64,000 nt of DNA from Oscillospiraceae bacterium (GTDB lineage: Bacteria > Bacillota > Clostridia > Oscillospirales > Oscillospiraceae): the NCBI GenBank assembly GCA_017519975.1, contig JAFWRM010000050.1:1-64000 (forward strand), read 5' to 3'. Each line of letters opens with the position of its first letter. Within the stretch, counting starts at the first letter, position 1. Below the pieces are notes generated by a model that ran no database searches, had not been told where the DNA came from, and saw only the letters and a list, made by a program, of their open reading frames with translations. Below, one piece after another: positions 19,146 to 29,075 of the stretch. Made by a program: the position numbers and the translations under genes.

Positions 19146-19771
19146 GCGTAACGGCGATCGTTGACTACGGCGTAGGCAATCTGTTCAGCCTGACCTCCTC
19201 CGTCCGCGCGGTGGGAGGGCGGCCCGTGGTGACCGGAGATCCCGACGTGCTGGCGTCCGCGGACCGCATCCTGCTGCCGGGCGTAGGCGCCTTCGGGGAC
19301 GCGGCGGAAAAGCTGCGCGCCACGGGGCTGATCCCCGTGCTTGAGGAGCGGGTGCGGGCGGGCACGCCCCTGATGGGCATCTGCCTCGGCATGCAGCTGC
19401 TGTTCCAGAGCAGCAGCGAGTACGGAACGCACGCCGGCCTGGGCTGGCTGCGCGGTCGGGTGGAGAGCCTGGCGGAGGCCCTGCGCGGCACGCCGGAGGA
19501 GAGCCTGAAGGTGCCGCACATGGGCTGGAACAGCCTGACCTTTTCGGATCCTTCATGCCCGCTTCTGGCCGGGATCCCGGAGGGGTCCTTCGTTTACTTC
19601 GTTCACTCCTTCTACGCCGTGGACTGTGACGACAGTCTGCGGGCCTGGGCTCCCTACGGGGTGCGTGTTCCGGCGCTGGTGAGCCGGGAGAACGTTTACG
19701 GCTGCCAGTTCCATCCGGAAAAAAGCGGCGGCGTAGGACTGAAGATACTGGAATCCTTCCAGAGAATGTGA
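19142..19771 (+). CDS. hisH: Imidazole glycerol phosphate synthase, glutamine amidotransferase subunit
   Basis: A 209-residue class I glutamine amidotransferase that delivers ammonia to HisF. The nucleophile Cys is in MGICLGMQLLF, the catalytic His/Glu pair in QFHPEKSG, and the N-terminal DYGVGNL is typical. Overlaps the hisB stop codon (ATGA). Confidence 0.96.
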   Translation: MSVTAIVDYGVGNLFSLTSSVRAVGGRPVVTGDPDVLASADRILLPGVGAFGDAAEKLRATGLIPVLEERVRAGTPLMGICLGMQLLFQSSSEYGTHAGLGWLRGRVESLAEALRGTPEESLKVPHMGWNSLTFSDPSCPLLAGIPEGSFVYFVHSFYAVDCDDSLRAWAPYGVRVPALVSRENVYGCQFHPEKSGGVGLKILESFQRM

Positions 19772-19781
19772 GGAAAGAAAC

Positions 19782-20498
19782 ATGTATGTATTACCTGCGA
19801 TAGACATCCGGGGGGGCAAGGTGGTCCGCCTGACCCGGGGCGATTACGGACAGGAAGAGCGGTATGAGCTCACGCCTCTCCGGGCGGCGATGGAGTTCCG
19901 GGAGTGCGGCGCGGAGTATCTGCACGTGGTGGATCTGGACGGCGCCAAGGACGGCCGCCTGCAGAATTTTGACGTCATCCGCGACATCGTGGAAGCCACG
20001 GGCATGTTCGTGGAAGTGGGCGGAGGCATCCGGAATTACGACAGCATCGCCGCCTACGTCGACTGCGGCGTGCAGCGGGTGATCCTGGGCACGGTCGCCA
20101 CCAACAATCTTCCCTTCCTCCGCGACATGCTGAAGGAATTCCCGGGAAAGATCGCGCTGGGGATCGACGCGAAGGACGGCTTCGTGTGTGTGGACGGCTG
20201 GCAGACCAAAACGAAGATCGTGGCGGAAGAGCACTGCCGGAGGGCCGGCCCCATGGGCGTGGAGACGGTGGTATATACGGATATCAGCCGTGACGGCGCG
20301 CTGGAGGGAACGAACCTGGACGTGTACCGCCGTCTCGTTCCCACCTGTACCGTCAGGATCATCGCCTCCGGCGGCGTGACGGACGTCAGCGAAGTGGCGG
20401 CTCTGAGAGAGATCGGGGTCGAGGGCGTGGTCATAGGCAAGGCGCTGTACACCGGCAGGATCGACCTGCGGGAAGCGCTGCAGGCGGCCAGAGGCTGA
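19782..20498 (+). CDS. hisA: ProFAR isomerase
   Basis: A 238-residue (beta-alpha)8 barrel that isomerises ProFAR to PRFAR. The N-terminal PAIDIRGGKVVRL with its general base Asp, the EVGGGIRN phosphate-binding loop and the C-terminal ISRDGALEGTN and ASGGVTDVSE motifs are typical. It follows hisH by 10 bases with an AGGAAAG site. Confidence 0.95.
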   Translation: MYVLPAIDIRGGKVVRLTRGDYGQEERYELTPLRAAMEFRECGAEYLHVVDLDGAKDGRLQNFDVIRDIVEATGMFVEVGGGIRNYDSIAAYVDCGVQRVILGTVATNNLPFLRDMLKEFPGKIALGIDAKDGFVCVDGWQTKTKIVAEEHCRRAGPMGVETVVYTDISRDGALEGTNLDVYRRLVPTCTVRIIASGGVTDVSEVAALREIGVEGVVIGKALYTGRIDLREALQAARG

Positions 20499-20502
20499 GA
20501 AC

Positions 20503-21264
20503 ATGCTCACCAAGCGGATCATCCCATGCCTGGACGTCCGGGACGGCAAGGTCGTCAAGGGCGTGAACTTCCAGGGCGTGCGGGATATCGAGGACCCGGT
20601 GGAGATGGCGGCCTTCTACAACGAATGCGGCGCGGATGAACTGGTGTTCTATGACATTACCGCCAGCTTTGAGGAGCGGCGTCTGTTTGCCGACGTGCTG
20701 CGCCGGGTGGCGGAGCGCATCTTCATCCCGCTGTGCGTGGGCGGCGGCGTGACCGGCCTGGAGGATTTCGACCGCATCCTGAACGCAGGGGCGGACAAGG
20801 TCAGCGTGAATTCCGGCGCCATCCGCGATCCGGATCTGATCCGCCGCGCCGCCAGAAAATACGGCGATCAGTGCGTGGTGCTGAGCATGGACGTGAAGCG
20901 GGTGGACGGCAGGTACCACGTGTTTGCCAGGGGCGGCCGGGAGGATACCGGCCTCGACGCGCTGGAGTGGTGCCGCCGCGGTCAGGATCTGGGTGCCGGG
21001 GAGCTGGTGCTCAACAGCATCGATACCGACGGCGTGAAGACGGGCTTCGATCTGGAGATGCTGCGCGACGTTTCCGCCTGCGTGAGCATTCCGATCATCG
21101 CCTCCGGCGGCGCCGGATCGATGGAGGATTTTGCCCGGCTGTTCCGGCTGCCGGGAGTGGACGCGGGCCTCGCGGCCAGCATCTTCCACTTCCGCGAGGT
21201 GGATATCCGGGATCTGAAGCGATTTCTGGCGGAACGCGGCGTGAACGTCCGGCAGACAGGATAA
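20503..21264 (+). CDS. hisF: Imidazole glycerol phosphate synthase, cyclase subunit
   Basis: A 253-residue barrel that makes imidazole glycerol phosphate and AICAR with HisH. Typical motifs: RIIPCLDVRDGKVVKGVNF with the catalytic Asp, CVGGGV, DKVSVNSGA, NSIDTDGVKTGF with the second catalytic Asp, and ASGGAGSMEDF. The AICAR released links to purine synthesis. Confidence 0.97.
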   Translation: MLTKRIIPCLDVRDGKVVKGVNFQGVRDIEDPVEMAAFYNECGADELVFYDITASFEERRLFADVLRRVAERIFIPLCVGGGVTGLEDFDRILNAGADKVSVNSGAIRDPDLIRRAARKYGDQCVVLSMDVKRVDGRYHVFARGGREDTGLDALEWCRRGQDLGAGELVLNSIDTDGVKTGFDLEMLRDVSACVSIPIIASGGAGSMEDFARLFRLPGVDAGLAASIFHFREVDIRDLKRFLAERGVNVRQTG

Positions 21265-21280
21265 GGAGAGAGACGGAACG

Positions 21281-21925
21281 ATGAAGATTTCTGAACTCAG
21301 ATTCGACGCAGACGGACTCATCCCCGCGGTGGTCCAGGATTTTTACAGCAAGCAGGTGCTCACCGTGGCGTACATGAGCCGGGAGAGCCTTGAGATCACG
21401 CTGGCTGAGAAGCGGACCTGCTTCTGGTCCCGCTCCCGGCAGGAGCTCTGGCGCAAGGGGGAGACCAGCGGCAACGTGCAGCACGTGGTCTCAATCACCG
21501 CGGACTGCGACGGCGACGCGCTGGTGGTGCAGGTGGTGAAGGACGGCCCCGCCTGTCACACGGGCTCCGAGTCCTGCTTTTTCAACGAACTGTTTACCGA
21601 TCCGCAGTACCCGGAGCTGGCGCTGGACGCCCTGTACGGGCTGCTGCGGGAGCGGAACGCCCTGCGCCCGGAGAAAAGCTATACCACCTACCTGTTTGAA
21701 AAGGGAAAGGAAAAGATCCTCAAGAAGGTGGGCGAAGAGTGTACGGAGGTGATCATCGGCGCCATGAAGGACAGCCGGGAGGAGACGGTGTATGAGATCT
21801 CCGACCTGTGCTATCACGTGCTGGTGCTGATGGTGAACATGGGCATCACCCCGGAGGACATCCGGAAGGAACTGGCCTCCCGCCACGTGGTGGATCACAA
21901 GGTCAAGCAGGAGACCATGCAGTGA
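21281..21925 (+). CDS. hisIE: Bifunctional phosphoribosyl-AMP cyclohydrolase / phosphoribosyl-ATP diphosphatase
   Basis: A 214-residue fusion. The HisI part (about 1-105) has the zinc/active-site segment FWSRSRQELWRKGETSGN and the metal-binding Cys residues in TADCDGDAL and GPACHTGSESCF. The HisE part (about 110-205) has the MazG-like EEkxE-type motif in KVGEECTEVIIGA and the later YEISDLCYHVL. It performs steps 2 and 3 of histidine synthesis and closes the operon. No classical terminator was found immediately after it, only a hairpin-like CCCCC/GGGGG segment near 21980. Confidence 0.95.
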   Translation: MKISELRFDADGLIPAVVQDFYSKQVLTVAYMSRESLEITLAEKRTCFWSRSRQELWRKGETSGNVQHVVSITADCDGDALVVQVVKDGPACHTGSESCFFNELFTDPQYPELALDALYGLLRERNALRPEKSYTTYLFEKGKEKILKKVGEECTEVIIGAMKDSREETVYEISDLCYHVLVLMVNMGITPEDIRKELASRHVVDHKVKQETMQ

Positions 21926-22106
21926 ATGCATAAATAACTATTAAAATACAGATATTTTGAATATTCATCCATCGTGCCCACTTCCCCCGGAAAGGGGGAA
22001 AACGGCCGGGAGCGGCTGGAAAACGGCCGAAATGTCGGCGGAATCGCCAAATAATACGGGAAAAACGCGCCGCCGAAGGGCAAAACGCAGAAACCGGAAA
22101 AAGAGG

Positions 22107-22135
22107 TTGACTTCCGCGGAGGCGCGATGCATAAT
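22107..22135 (+). promoter_or_regulatory. Promoter of the arg operon
   Basis: TTGACT, 17 bases, CATAAT, ending about 30 bases before argG. The -10 region (ATGCATAATTATACC) has 7 of 10 positions of an ARG box, so arginine repression is possible but unproven. Confidence 0.62.
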
Positions 22136-22165
22136 TATACCAAACTGTGAACCGGAGGGATCGTC

Positions 22166-23392
22166 ATGAGCGAAAAGCCCATCAAGAAGATAGTACTGGC
22201 ATATTCCGGAGGTCTGGACACCTCCATCATCATACCCTGGCTCAAGGAGAATTATCCCGGCTGTGAGGTCATCGCCGTTTCCGGCAACGTAGGGCAGGGG
22301 GACGAGCTGGAGGGCCTGGAGGAGAAGGCGAAGAAGACCGGAGCCTCCAAGCTGTACGTGGAGGATCTGACGGACGAATACGTCAACGACTTCATCATCC
22401 CGTGCCTGAAGGCCGGCGCCATCTATGAAGACTACCTGCTGGGCACGTCCCACGCCCGGCCCTGCATCGCCAAGCGGCTGGTGGAGATCGCGAAGGCCGA
22501 AGGGGCGGACGCCATCTGTCACGGCTGCACGGGCAAGGGCAACGACCAGGTCCGTTTCGAACTCACCATCAAGCACTTCGCTCCGGAGATGAAGATCATC
22601 GCCCCGTGGAGGATCTGGAACATAAAGTCCAGGGAAGAGGAGATCGACTACGCCGAGGCGCACAACGTCCCGCTGAAGATCAACCGGGAGACGAACTATT
22701 CCAAGGATAAGAACCTGTGGCACCTGTCCCATGAGGGCCTGGATCTCGAGGATACGGGGAACGAGCCCCAGTACAATAAGCCCGGCTTCCTGGAGATGGG
22801 CGTATCGCCGGAGCAGGCGCCGGACGAGGCCGAATACGTGACGCTGCATTTCGAAAAGGGCGTGCCCACGGCGATCGACGGGCAGGCCATGAGCGCCAAG
22901 GAGATCATCTACCGGCTCAACGCGCTGGGCGGAAAGCACGGCATCGGCCTGCTGGACATCGTGGAGAACCGGCTGGTCGGCATGAAGTGCCGGGGCGTTT
23001 ATGAAACGCCGGGCGGCACGATCCTGTACCGGGCCCACGAATATCTGGAGACCCTGTGCCTGGATAAGATGACCATGCACAAGAAGCAGGAGCTTGCCGT
23101 GACCTATGCGGAGCTGGTGTACAACGGCCAGTGGTTCACGCCTCTGCGGGAGGCGCTCGCCGCCTTTGTGGACAAGACGCAGGAGACGGTGACCGGCGAC
23201 GTGAAGCTGAAGCTGTACAAGGGCAACATCATCAAAGCGGGCGCATGGAGCGAGTACAGCCTCTACTCCGAGCAGATCGCCACCTTCGGTGAAAGCGATT
23301 ACAACCAGAAGGACGCCGAGGGCTTCATCAACCTGTACGGCCTTCCCATCAAGGTGAAGGCAATGGTCGATCAGGGCCTTCTGAAAGGATAA
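22166..23392 (+). CDS. argG: Argininosuccinate synthase
   Basis: A 408-residue ATP-pyrophosphatase-family enzyme that joins citrulline and aspartate. The N-terminal PP-loop [10 protein letters not shown], the [13 protein letters not shown] substrate motif and [14 protein letters not shown] are all canonical. An accurate CGGAGGG site precedes the ATG. It opens a seven-gene arginine operon. Length and motifs are ordinary for the bacterial type. Confidence 0.97.
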   Translation: MSEKPIKKIVLAYSGGLDTSIIIPWLKENYPGCEVIAVSGNVGQGDELEGLEEKAKKTGASKLYVEDLTDEYVNDFIIPCLKAGAIYEDYLLGTSHARPCIAKRLVEIAKAEGADAICHGCTGKGNDQVRFELTIKHFAPEMKIIAPWRIWNIKSREEEIDYAEAHNVPLKINRETNYSKDKNLWHLSHEGLDLEDTGNEPQYNKPGFLEMGVSPEQAPDEAEYVTLHFEKGVPTAIDGQAMSAKEIIYRLNALGGKHGIGLLDIVENRLVGMKCRGVYETPGGTILYRAHEYLETLCLDKMTMHKKQELAVTYAELVYNGQWFTPLREALAAFVDKTQETVTGDVKLKLYKGNIIKAGAWSEYSLYSEQIATFGESDYNQKDAEGFINLYGLPIKVKAMVDQGLLKG

Positions 23393-23414
23393 GAAAACGG
23401 TCGAAACGCAGCGT

Positions 23415-23443
23415 CATCCGCGCCCCCGTTCGGGGCGTGGATG
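23415..23443. other. Hairpin between argG and argH
   Basis: A 12-bp inverted repeat (CATCCGCGCCCC, 5-base loop, GGGGCGTGGATG, one G-T pair) in the 104-base argG-argH gap, without a T-run. It could protect or attenuate the polycistronic message. Confidence 0.5.
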
Positions 23444-23496
23444 GCGTGAGCGTTTATCTGCCCCTCAGGGGGCGGTTCCCTGAAAGGAGGAATTCC

Positions 23497-24888
23497 ATGG
23501 CCAAGCTTTGGGAGGGCGATCTGCACAGCCAGCTGGACAGCTTCGCGGACAACTTCAACTCCTCCATCCGGTTCGACAGCCGGATGGCGCAGGAGGATAT
23601 CCGGGGCAGCATGGCGCACGCGGCCATGCTGGGCGCTCAGGGCATCATCTCAGCGCGGGACGCCGACGCCATTCGGAAGGGGCTGGAGGGCATCCTCGCG
23701 GACCTTGCCTCCGGAGCGCTGACCGTCGACCCGACGGCGGAGGATATCCACAGCTTCGTGGAAGGAGAACTCACGGCCCGGGTAGGGGACGCCGGCAAGC
23801 GCCTGCACACGGCCCGCAGCCGGAACGACCAGGTGGCGCTGGACCTGCGCATGTATCTGCGTACGCAGGCGGATGAGATCGTCTCACTCACCGCGGCGCT
23901 GCTGAAAACGGTAAAGGACCGCGCAGTGGAGCACGCGGAGACCATCATGCCGGGGTACACCCACCTGCAGCGCGGTCAGCCGATCGTGTTCGGGCATCTG
24001 CTGATGGCCTACGCCATGATGCTGACGAGGGATATCGGGCGGTTCCGGGACGCCAGAGCGCGGATGAACCGGTCGCCGCTGGGCAGCGGCGCGCTGGCCG
24101 GTACGACCTATCCCATCGACAGGGCCGCTACGGCCACCGCTCTGGGCTTTGACGGCCCGACGGTCAACAGCATCGACGGGGTCTCCGACCGGGATTTCTG
24201 TCTGGAGCTGTGCGGTGCGGCGGCCATCCTGATGATGCATCTGAGCCGCTTCGCGGAGGAGATCATCCTGTGGAGCAGCTGGGAGTTTCGTTTCGTTGAG
24301 CTGAGCGACGCCTATACCACCGGCAGCAGCATCATGCCGCAGAAGAAGAACAGCGACATGGCGGAGCTGTGCCGCGGAAAGACGGGTCGGGTGTACGGCG
24401 ATCTGATGGCGCTTCTCACGGTGATGAAGGGGCTGCCGCTGGCCTACAACAAGGACATGCAGGAGGACAAGGAGGCCGTTTTCGACAGCATGGATACGGT
24501 CCGGGCCTGCCTTCAGGTGTTCGAACCCATGGTGCGGACGATGACGGTGCGGGCGGACAACATGCGTCAGGCCGCGGCGACGGGCTTCATCAACGCCACG
24601 GACCTGGCCGACTACATGGTGAAGAAGGGGCTTCCCTTCCGGGACGCGTACCGCGCGACGGGGGATCTGGTGGCCCTGTGCATGAAAAGGGGCGTCACAC
24701 TCGAGCAGCTGCCCCTGGAGGAATACCGCAGAGCCTGCCCGCTGCTGGACGAGGCCCTGTTCGACGAGATCAGTCTGGAGACCTGCGTGGCCAGGCGCCT
24801 GTCCCAGGGGGGCACCGCGCCGGAGTCCGTACGGGAGCAGGCGGCCCTTGTGGAGGAGTTTCTGAAGGATGTTTCGGATATTCATTGA
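23497..24888 (+). CDS. argH: Argininosuccinate lyase
   Basis: A 463-residue fumarase/aspartase-superfamily enzyme that releases arginine and fumarate. The signature GSSIMPQKKN is present, with the conserved HTARSRNDQ and THLQRGQP segments. The ATG at 23497 follows a perfect AAAGGAGG site; the frame is open 20 codons further up but over the hairpin. It overlaps argC by 20 bases. Confidence 0.97.
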   Translation: MAKLWEGDLHSQLDSFADNFNSSIRFDSRMAQEDIRGSMAHAAMLGAQGIISARDADAIRKGLEGILADLASGALTVDPTAEDIHSFVEGELTARVGDAGKRLHTARSRNDQVALDLRMYLRTQADEIVSLTAALLKTVKDRAVEHAETIMPGYTHLQRGQPIVFGHLLMAYAMMLTRDIGRFRDARARMNRSPLGSGALAGTTYPIDRAATATALGFDGPTVNSIDGVSDRDFCLELCGAAAILMMHLSRFAEEIILWSSWEFRFVELSDAYTTGSSIMPQKKNSDMAELCRGKTGRVYGDLMALLTVMKGLPLAYNKDMQEDKEAVFDSMDTVRACLQVFEPMVRTMTVRADNMRQAAATGFINATDLADYMVKKGLPFRDAYRATGDLVALCMKRGVTLEQLPLEEYRRACPLLDEALFDEISLETCVARRLSQGGTAPESVREQAALVEEFLKDVSDIH

Positions 24889-25798
24889 CGGCCGGGAGGG
24901 AACGACCGGTCTGGAGATACAGCAGCGTCTGACCGGCCGGCCGGAGCTGGAGCTGCTGGAGATCGACGGGGAAAAGCGGAAGGACCCGGAGGAGCGCCAG
25001 CGGCTGATGGCGCAGGCGGATCTGGTGTTCCTGTGCCTGCCGGATGCCGCGGCAAGGGAGGCGGAAGCGCTGTTCCCCGCGGAGGGCACGAAGGTGATCG
25101 ACGCCTCCACCGCCCACCGGACGGCGGAGGGCTGGGCCTACGGATTCCCGGAGCTGAGTCCGGAGCACCGTCAGGCGGTGGCCCGGTCCCGCTTCGTTGC
25201 CAATCCGGGCTGCCACGCCAGCGGCTTCATCAGCAGCGTGTATCCCCTGCGGAAGCTGGGGGTCCTGCCGGCGGACGCGCCGCCGCCCTGCTATTCTCTC
25301 ACCGGGTATTCCGGCGGCGGGAAGAAGATGATCGCCGCGTATGAGGATCCGGAGAGGGATCCCCGGATGGGCTCCTGCCGGATCTACGGCCTGGACCAGA
25401 CGCACAAGCATCTGGCCGAGATGACGAAGATCTGCGGTCTGACGGAGCCGCCGCTGTTCTCCCCCGTGGTGGGGGACTATTACCGCGGCATGGCCACGAC
25501 GGTGCTGCTGGAGAACCGGCGCCTGGGCGGCGTGACGGCCCGGCGCGTGCGCGAGCTGCTGGCCGAATGGTACGAAGGCCAGACCTTCGTGCAGGTGGCT
25601 CCCTTCGGCGGGGATGAGCCCGTCGTATACGCCGACACGCTGGCGGATACCAACCGGCTGCGTCTGATCGTGTGCGGGAACGAAAGCCGCACCACGGTGA
25701 CGGCCCTGTTCGACAATCTGGGCAAGGGCGCGTCCGGCGCCGCCGTACAGAACATGAACATCATGCTCGGCCTCGACGAGACGGCCGGGCTCGTCTGA
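24869..25798 (+). CDS. argC: N-acetyl-gamma-glutamyl-phosphate reductase, short type
   Basis: A 309-residue ArgC of the short type 2 class, clearly smaller than the common 345-residue form. It reduces N-acetylglutamyl phosphate with NADPH. The Rossmann start IDGREGTTGLEI, the active-site Cys in VANPGCHASG and the C-terminal KGASGAAVQN are present. It starts inside the end of argH, with GAGGAG about 9 bases ahead. Confidence 0.93.
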   Translation: MFRIFIDGREGTTGLEIQQRLTGRPELELLEIDGEKRKDPEERQRLMAQADLVFLCLPDAAAREAEALFPAEGTKVIDASTAHRTAEGWAYGFPELSPEHRQAVARSRFVANPGCHASGFISSVYPLRKLGVLPADAPPPCYSLTGYSGGGKKMIAAYEDPERDPRMGSCRIYGLDQTHKHLAEMTKICGLTEPPLFSPVVGDYYRGMATTVLLENRRLGGVTARRVRELLAEWYEGQTFVQVAPFGGDEPVVYADTLADTNRLRLIVCGNESRTTVTALFDNLGKGASGAAVQNMNIMLGLDETAGLV

Positions 25799-25810
25799 GG
25801 AGAGCGCGTT

Positions 25811-27022
25811 ATGAAGCATATCGAAGGCGGCGTATGCGCCGCGAAGGGGTTCACGGCGGGCGGCGTACACTGCGGCGTGCGCCGGAACCATGAGAAGAAG
25901 GATCTGGCGCTGATCGTCAGCCGGGTGCGGGCGGCCTGTGCCTGCGTGTATACCACCAACCTGGTAAAGGGCGCTCCCATTGCGGTGACGAAGAAGAACG
26001 TGGCCGACGGGTATGCCCGGGCCGTGATCTGCAACAGCGGGAACGCCAACACCTGCAACCCCGGCGGCGAGGCCGTGGCGGAGGAGATGTGCCGCCTGAC
26101 GGGCCAGGCCCTGGGGATCGATCCCGCGGACGTGGTGGTGGCTTCCACCGGCGTCATCGGGCAGCCGCTGGATCTTACGCCCATCCGGTCCGGCATCCCG
26201 CTGGTCGTTCAGGCGCTGACGGATTCCAGCGACGACGCCTGCGCCGCCATCATGACCACCGATACGGTACCCAAGATCACGGCGGTGGTATTTGAGTGCG
26301 GCGGAAAGGTCTGCCATATGGGCGGCATTGCCAAGGGCAGCGGCATGATCCATCCGAACATGGCCACCATGCTGGTGTTCATCACGACGGACGCCGCCGT
26401 GACGCCGGCCATGCTGCAGCGGGCGCTGAGCGAGGATATCCCGGATACCTTCAACATGGTCAGCGTGGACGGGGATACCTCCACCAACGACATGGTCACT
26501 CTGCTGGCCAACGGCCTGGCGGGCAACCGTCCCGTGGATGCCGAAGGGGAGGACTTCGACGCGTTCAGGGCCGCCCTGCGGGAGGTCACCCGGACGCTGT
26601 GCCGGATGATCGCCGGGGACGGAGAGGGCGCCACCAAGCTGCTGGAGTGCGTGGTGACGGGCGCGGCGGACAAGCCGACGGCGGTCACCGTGGCAAAGGC
26701 CGTCATCTGCTCCTCGCTGTTCAAGGCGGCGATGTTCGGGGCGGACGCCAACTGGGGCCGGGTGCTGTGTGCCATCGGCTACAGCGGCGCAGCGACGGAC
26801 GTGGAGAAGATCGACGTGGATTTTGAGTCCGCCGCCGGATCGATCACCGTGTGCCGCATGGGGCGCGGCGTTCCCTTTTCCGAGGAGCAGGCCAAGCGCG
26901 TGCTCAGCGAGAAGGAAATCCGGGTGCTGATCGGGCTGAACAGCGGCGTGGCGCAGGCCACAGCCTGGGGCTGCGATCTGACCTACGATTACGTGAAGAT
27001 CAACGGGGACTACAGGACCTGA
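25811..27022 (+). CDS. argJ: Ornithine acetyltransferase / amino-acid N-acetyltransferase
   Basis: A 403-residue ArgJ, which recycles the acetyl group from acetylornithine to glutamate; many also use acetyl-CoA. It self-cleaves at the conserved Thr in NMATMLVF, preceded by GGIAKGSGMIHP as expected. Its presence makes the pathway the cyclic type, and there is no argA or argE nearby. Whether it is mono- or bifunctional cannot be read from sequence. Confidence 0.96.
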   Translation: MKHIEGGVCAAKGFTAGGVHCGVRRNHEKKDLALIVSRVRAACACVYTTNLVKGAPIAVTKKNVADGYARAVICNSGNANTCNPGGEAVAEEMCRLTGQALGIDPADVVVASTGVIGQPLDLTPIRSGIPLVVQALTDSSDDACAAIMTTDTVPKITAVVFECGGKVCHMGGIAKGSGMIHPNMATMLVFITTDAAVTPAMLQRALSEDIPDTFNMVSVDGDTSTNDMVTLLANGLAGNRPVDAEGEDFDAFRAALREVTRTLCRMIAGDGEGATKLLECVVTGAADKPTAVTVAKAVICSSLFKAAMFGADANWGRVLCAIGYSGAATDVEKIDVDFESAAGSITVCRMGRGVPFSEEQAKRVLSEKEIRVLIGLNSGVAQATAWGCDLTYDYVKINGDYRT

Positions 27023-27035
27023 GGAGGCGGATACG

Positions 27036-27905
27036 ATGGAAGAGCAGATCAGCGCGACCAACGCCATGAGGGCGGAGATGCTCACGCAGGCGCTGCCCTA
27101 TCTGCAGAAATACCGGGGAAAGGTCATAGCAATCAAGTACGGTGGGAACGCCATGCAGAGCGAGGAACTCAAGCGGCTGGTCATGGGCGACGCGGTGCTG
27201 CTGAGCATGGTAGGCATCAAGGTGGTCATCATCCACGGCGGAGGGCCGGAGATCACCGATATGCTGAAGCGTGTGGGCAAGAAGAGCGAATTCGTGGACG
27301 GCCTGCGCGTTACGGATAAGGAAAGCGCCGGCATCGTGCAGATGGTGCTGGCGGGAAAGGTGAACAAGGACCTGGTCAACATCCTGCAGAACTGCGGCGG
27401 GAAGGCCATCGGACTGTCCGGCATCGACGGTCACCTGCTGGAGGCCACGGTGAAGGACGAGCGGCTGGGCTACGTGGGAGAGATCACCCAGGTGAACATC
27501 GACATCGTCAACGACGTGCTGGAGAAGGGCTACATTCCCGTCATCTCCACCGTGGGGTGCGACCGGGAAGGCAACGTGTACAACATCAACGCGGACACCG
27601 CGGCCGCCCGCATCGCCGGCATGCTGCAGGCGGAGAGCCTGATCATGATGACGGACATCCGCGGCGTGCTGGAGCGGCAGGACGATCCGGACAGCCTGAT
27701 CCGGAAGATCTACGTCAGCGACGCGCGCCATCTGATGAACCAGGGCATCATCACCGGGGGCATGATCCCCAAGGTGGAGTGCTGCATCGAGGCGATCCGC
27801 CGCGGCGTGAAAAAGGTATTCGTGATCGACGGCCGGGTGCCCCACTGCACGCTGCTGGAGATCTTCACCGATGAAGGCATGGGTACCATGTTCGTGGGAG
27901 GATGA
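27036..27905 (+). CDS. argB: Acetylglutamate kinase
   Basis: A 289-residue amino-acid kinase. Typical motifs are IKYGGNAM, IIHGGGPEI, and the C-terminal GGMIPKVE. The N-terminal helix before the kinase core (residues 1-25) matches the extension of arginine-sensitive hexameric enzymes, so it is probably the feedback point of the pathway (inference). An AGGAGG site precedes the ATG. Confidence 0.96.
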   Translation: MEEQISATNAMRAEMLTQALPYLQKYRGKVIAIKYGGNAMQSEELKRLVMGDAVLLSMVGIKVVIIHGGGPEITDMLKRVGKKSEFVDGLRVTDKESAGIVQMVLAGKVNKDLVNILQNCGGKAIGLSGIDGHLLEATVKDERLGYVGEITQVNIDIVNDVLEKGYIPVISTVGCDREGNVYNINADTAAARIAGMLQAESLIMMTDIRGVLERQDDPDSLIRKIYVSDARHLMNQGIITGGMIPKVECCIEAIRRGVKKVFVIDGRVPHCTLLEIFTDEGMGTMFVGG

Positions 27906-27908
27906 GCG

Positions 27909-29075
27909 ATGACGGTAAAGGAACTGGACGCGGCCTGCGTCGCGCATACATACAGCCGCTTTCCCGTGGAGATCGTACGCGGGAAGGGCAGCCTGGTCTA
28001 TGACGAGACCGGGAAGGAATACATCGACCTCGGGACCGGGATCGCGGCCAACGTCTTCGGCGTATCGGACGGCGAATGGGTGGAGGCGGTGACGCGCCAG
28101 CTGCGGCAGGTGCAGCACACCTCCAACCTGTATTACCACCGTCCGGGGGCGGAACTGGCCGGGCTCCTGTGTGAGAAAACGGGCATGAAAAAGGTCTTTT
28201 TCTGCAACTCCGGCGCCGAGGCCAACGAGTGCGCCATCAAGACGGCGCGCCGCTGGGCGTTCCGGAAATACGGGGATGAGAGCCACAGCACCATCGTAAC
28301 GCTGAAAAACAGCTTCCACGGCCGCACGATCACCACGCTGGCGGCCACGGGGCAGGACGGATTCCACACGGAATTCGGCCCCTTTACCCCCGGCTTCGTG
28401 TACGCGGAGGCGGAAAAGCCCGAACAGCTGGAGCAGCTGGTCCGTGAAAACGGATGCTGCGCCGTGATGATGGAACTGATCCAGGGGGAGAGCGGCGTGA
28501 CCGTTCTCAGCCGGGAGTACGTGGACGCCGTGATCCGGATCGCCGAGGCCAACGACCTGCTCGTGATCGTGGACGAGGTGCAGACGGGCAACGGGCGGAC
28601 GGGAAAGCTGTATGCGTGGATGCACTATGGATTCACCCCGGACGTCGCGACCACGGCCAAGGGTCTGGGCGGCGGCCTGCCCATCGGCGCCTGCCTGCTG
28701 GGGGAGAAGGTGCAGGACGTGCTGACGCCCGGCAGCCACGGATCCACTTTCGGAGCCAATCCCGCGTGCTGCGCCGGCGCGCTGAGCGTGATCCGGCGGC
28801 TGGATGAAGAGCTGCTGACCGGCGTGGAACAGCGCGGAGCCTTTGTGCGCGGACAGCTGGAAGGGGCGCCCGGAGTAAAAAGCGTATCCGGCATGGGCCT
28901 GATGATCGGCGTGGAGACCGTCCGGCCCGCGGCCGAGGTGGCCGCCGCCTGCATCGACAGGGGCGTGCTGGTGCTGACGGCCAAGTCGAAGGTCCGGCTG
29001 CTGCCGGCACTGAACATCCCCACACAGCTGCTGGAAAAGGCGGTCGACGTACTGAAGGAGGAACTGGCAAAATGA
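27909..29075 (+). CDS. argD: Acetylornithine aminotransferase
   Basis: A 388-residue class III PLP aminotransferase that converts N-acetylglutamate semialdehyde to acetylornithine. Motifs: NSGAEANECAIKTAR, SFHGRT, the LLVIVDEVQTGNGRTG segment and the PLP lysine in TTAKGLGGGLPIGA. Overlaps argF by 4 bases. Some members also act on succinyl-diaminopimelate. Confidence 0.95.
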   Translation: MTVKELDAACVAHTYSRFPVEIVRGKGSLVYDETGKEYIDLGTGIAANVFGVSDGEWVEAVTRQLRQVQHTSNLYYHRPGAELAGLLCEKTGMKKVFFCNSGAEANECAIKTARRWAFRKYGDESHSTIVTLKNSFHGRTITTLAATGQDGFHTEFGPFTPGFVYAEAEKPEQLEQLVRENGCCAVMMELIQGESGVTVLSREYVDAVIRIAEANDLLVIVDEVQTGNGRTGKLYAWMHYGFTPDVATTAKGLGGGLPIGACLLGEKVQDVLTPGSHGSTFGANPACCAGALSVIRRLDEELLTGVEQRGAFVRGQLEGAPGVKSVSGMGLMIGVETVRPAAEVAAACIDRGVLVLTAKSKVRLLPALNIPTQLLEKAVDVLKEELAK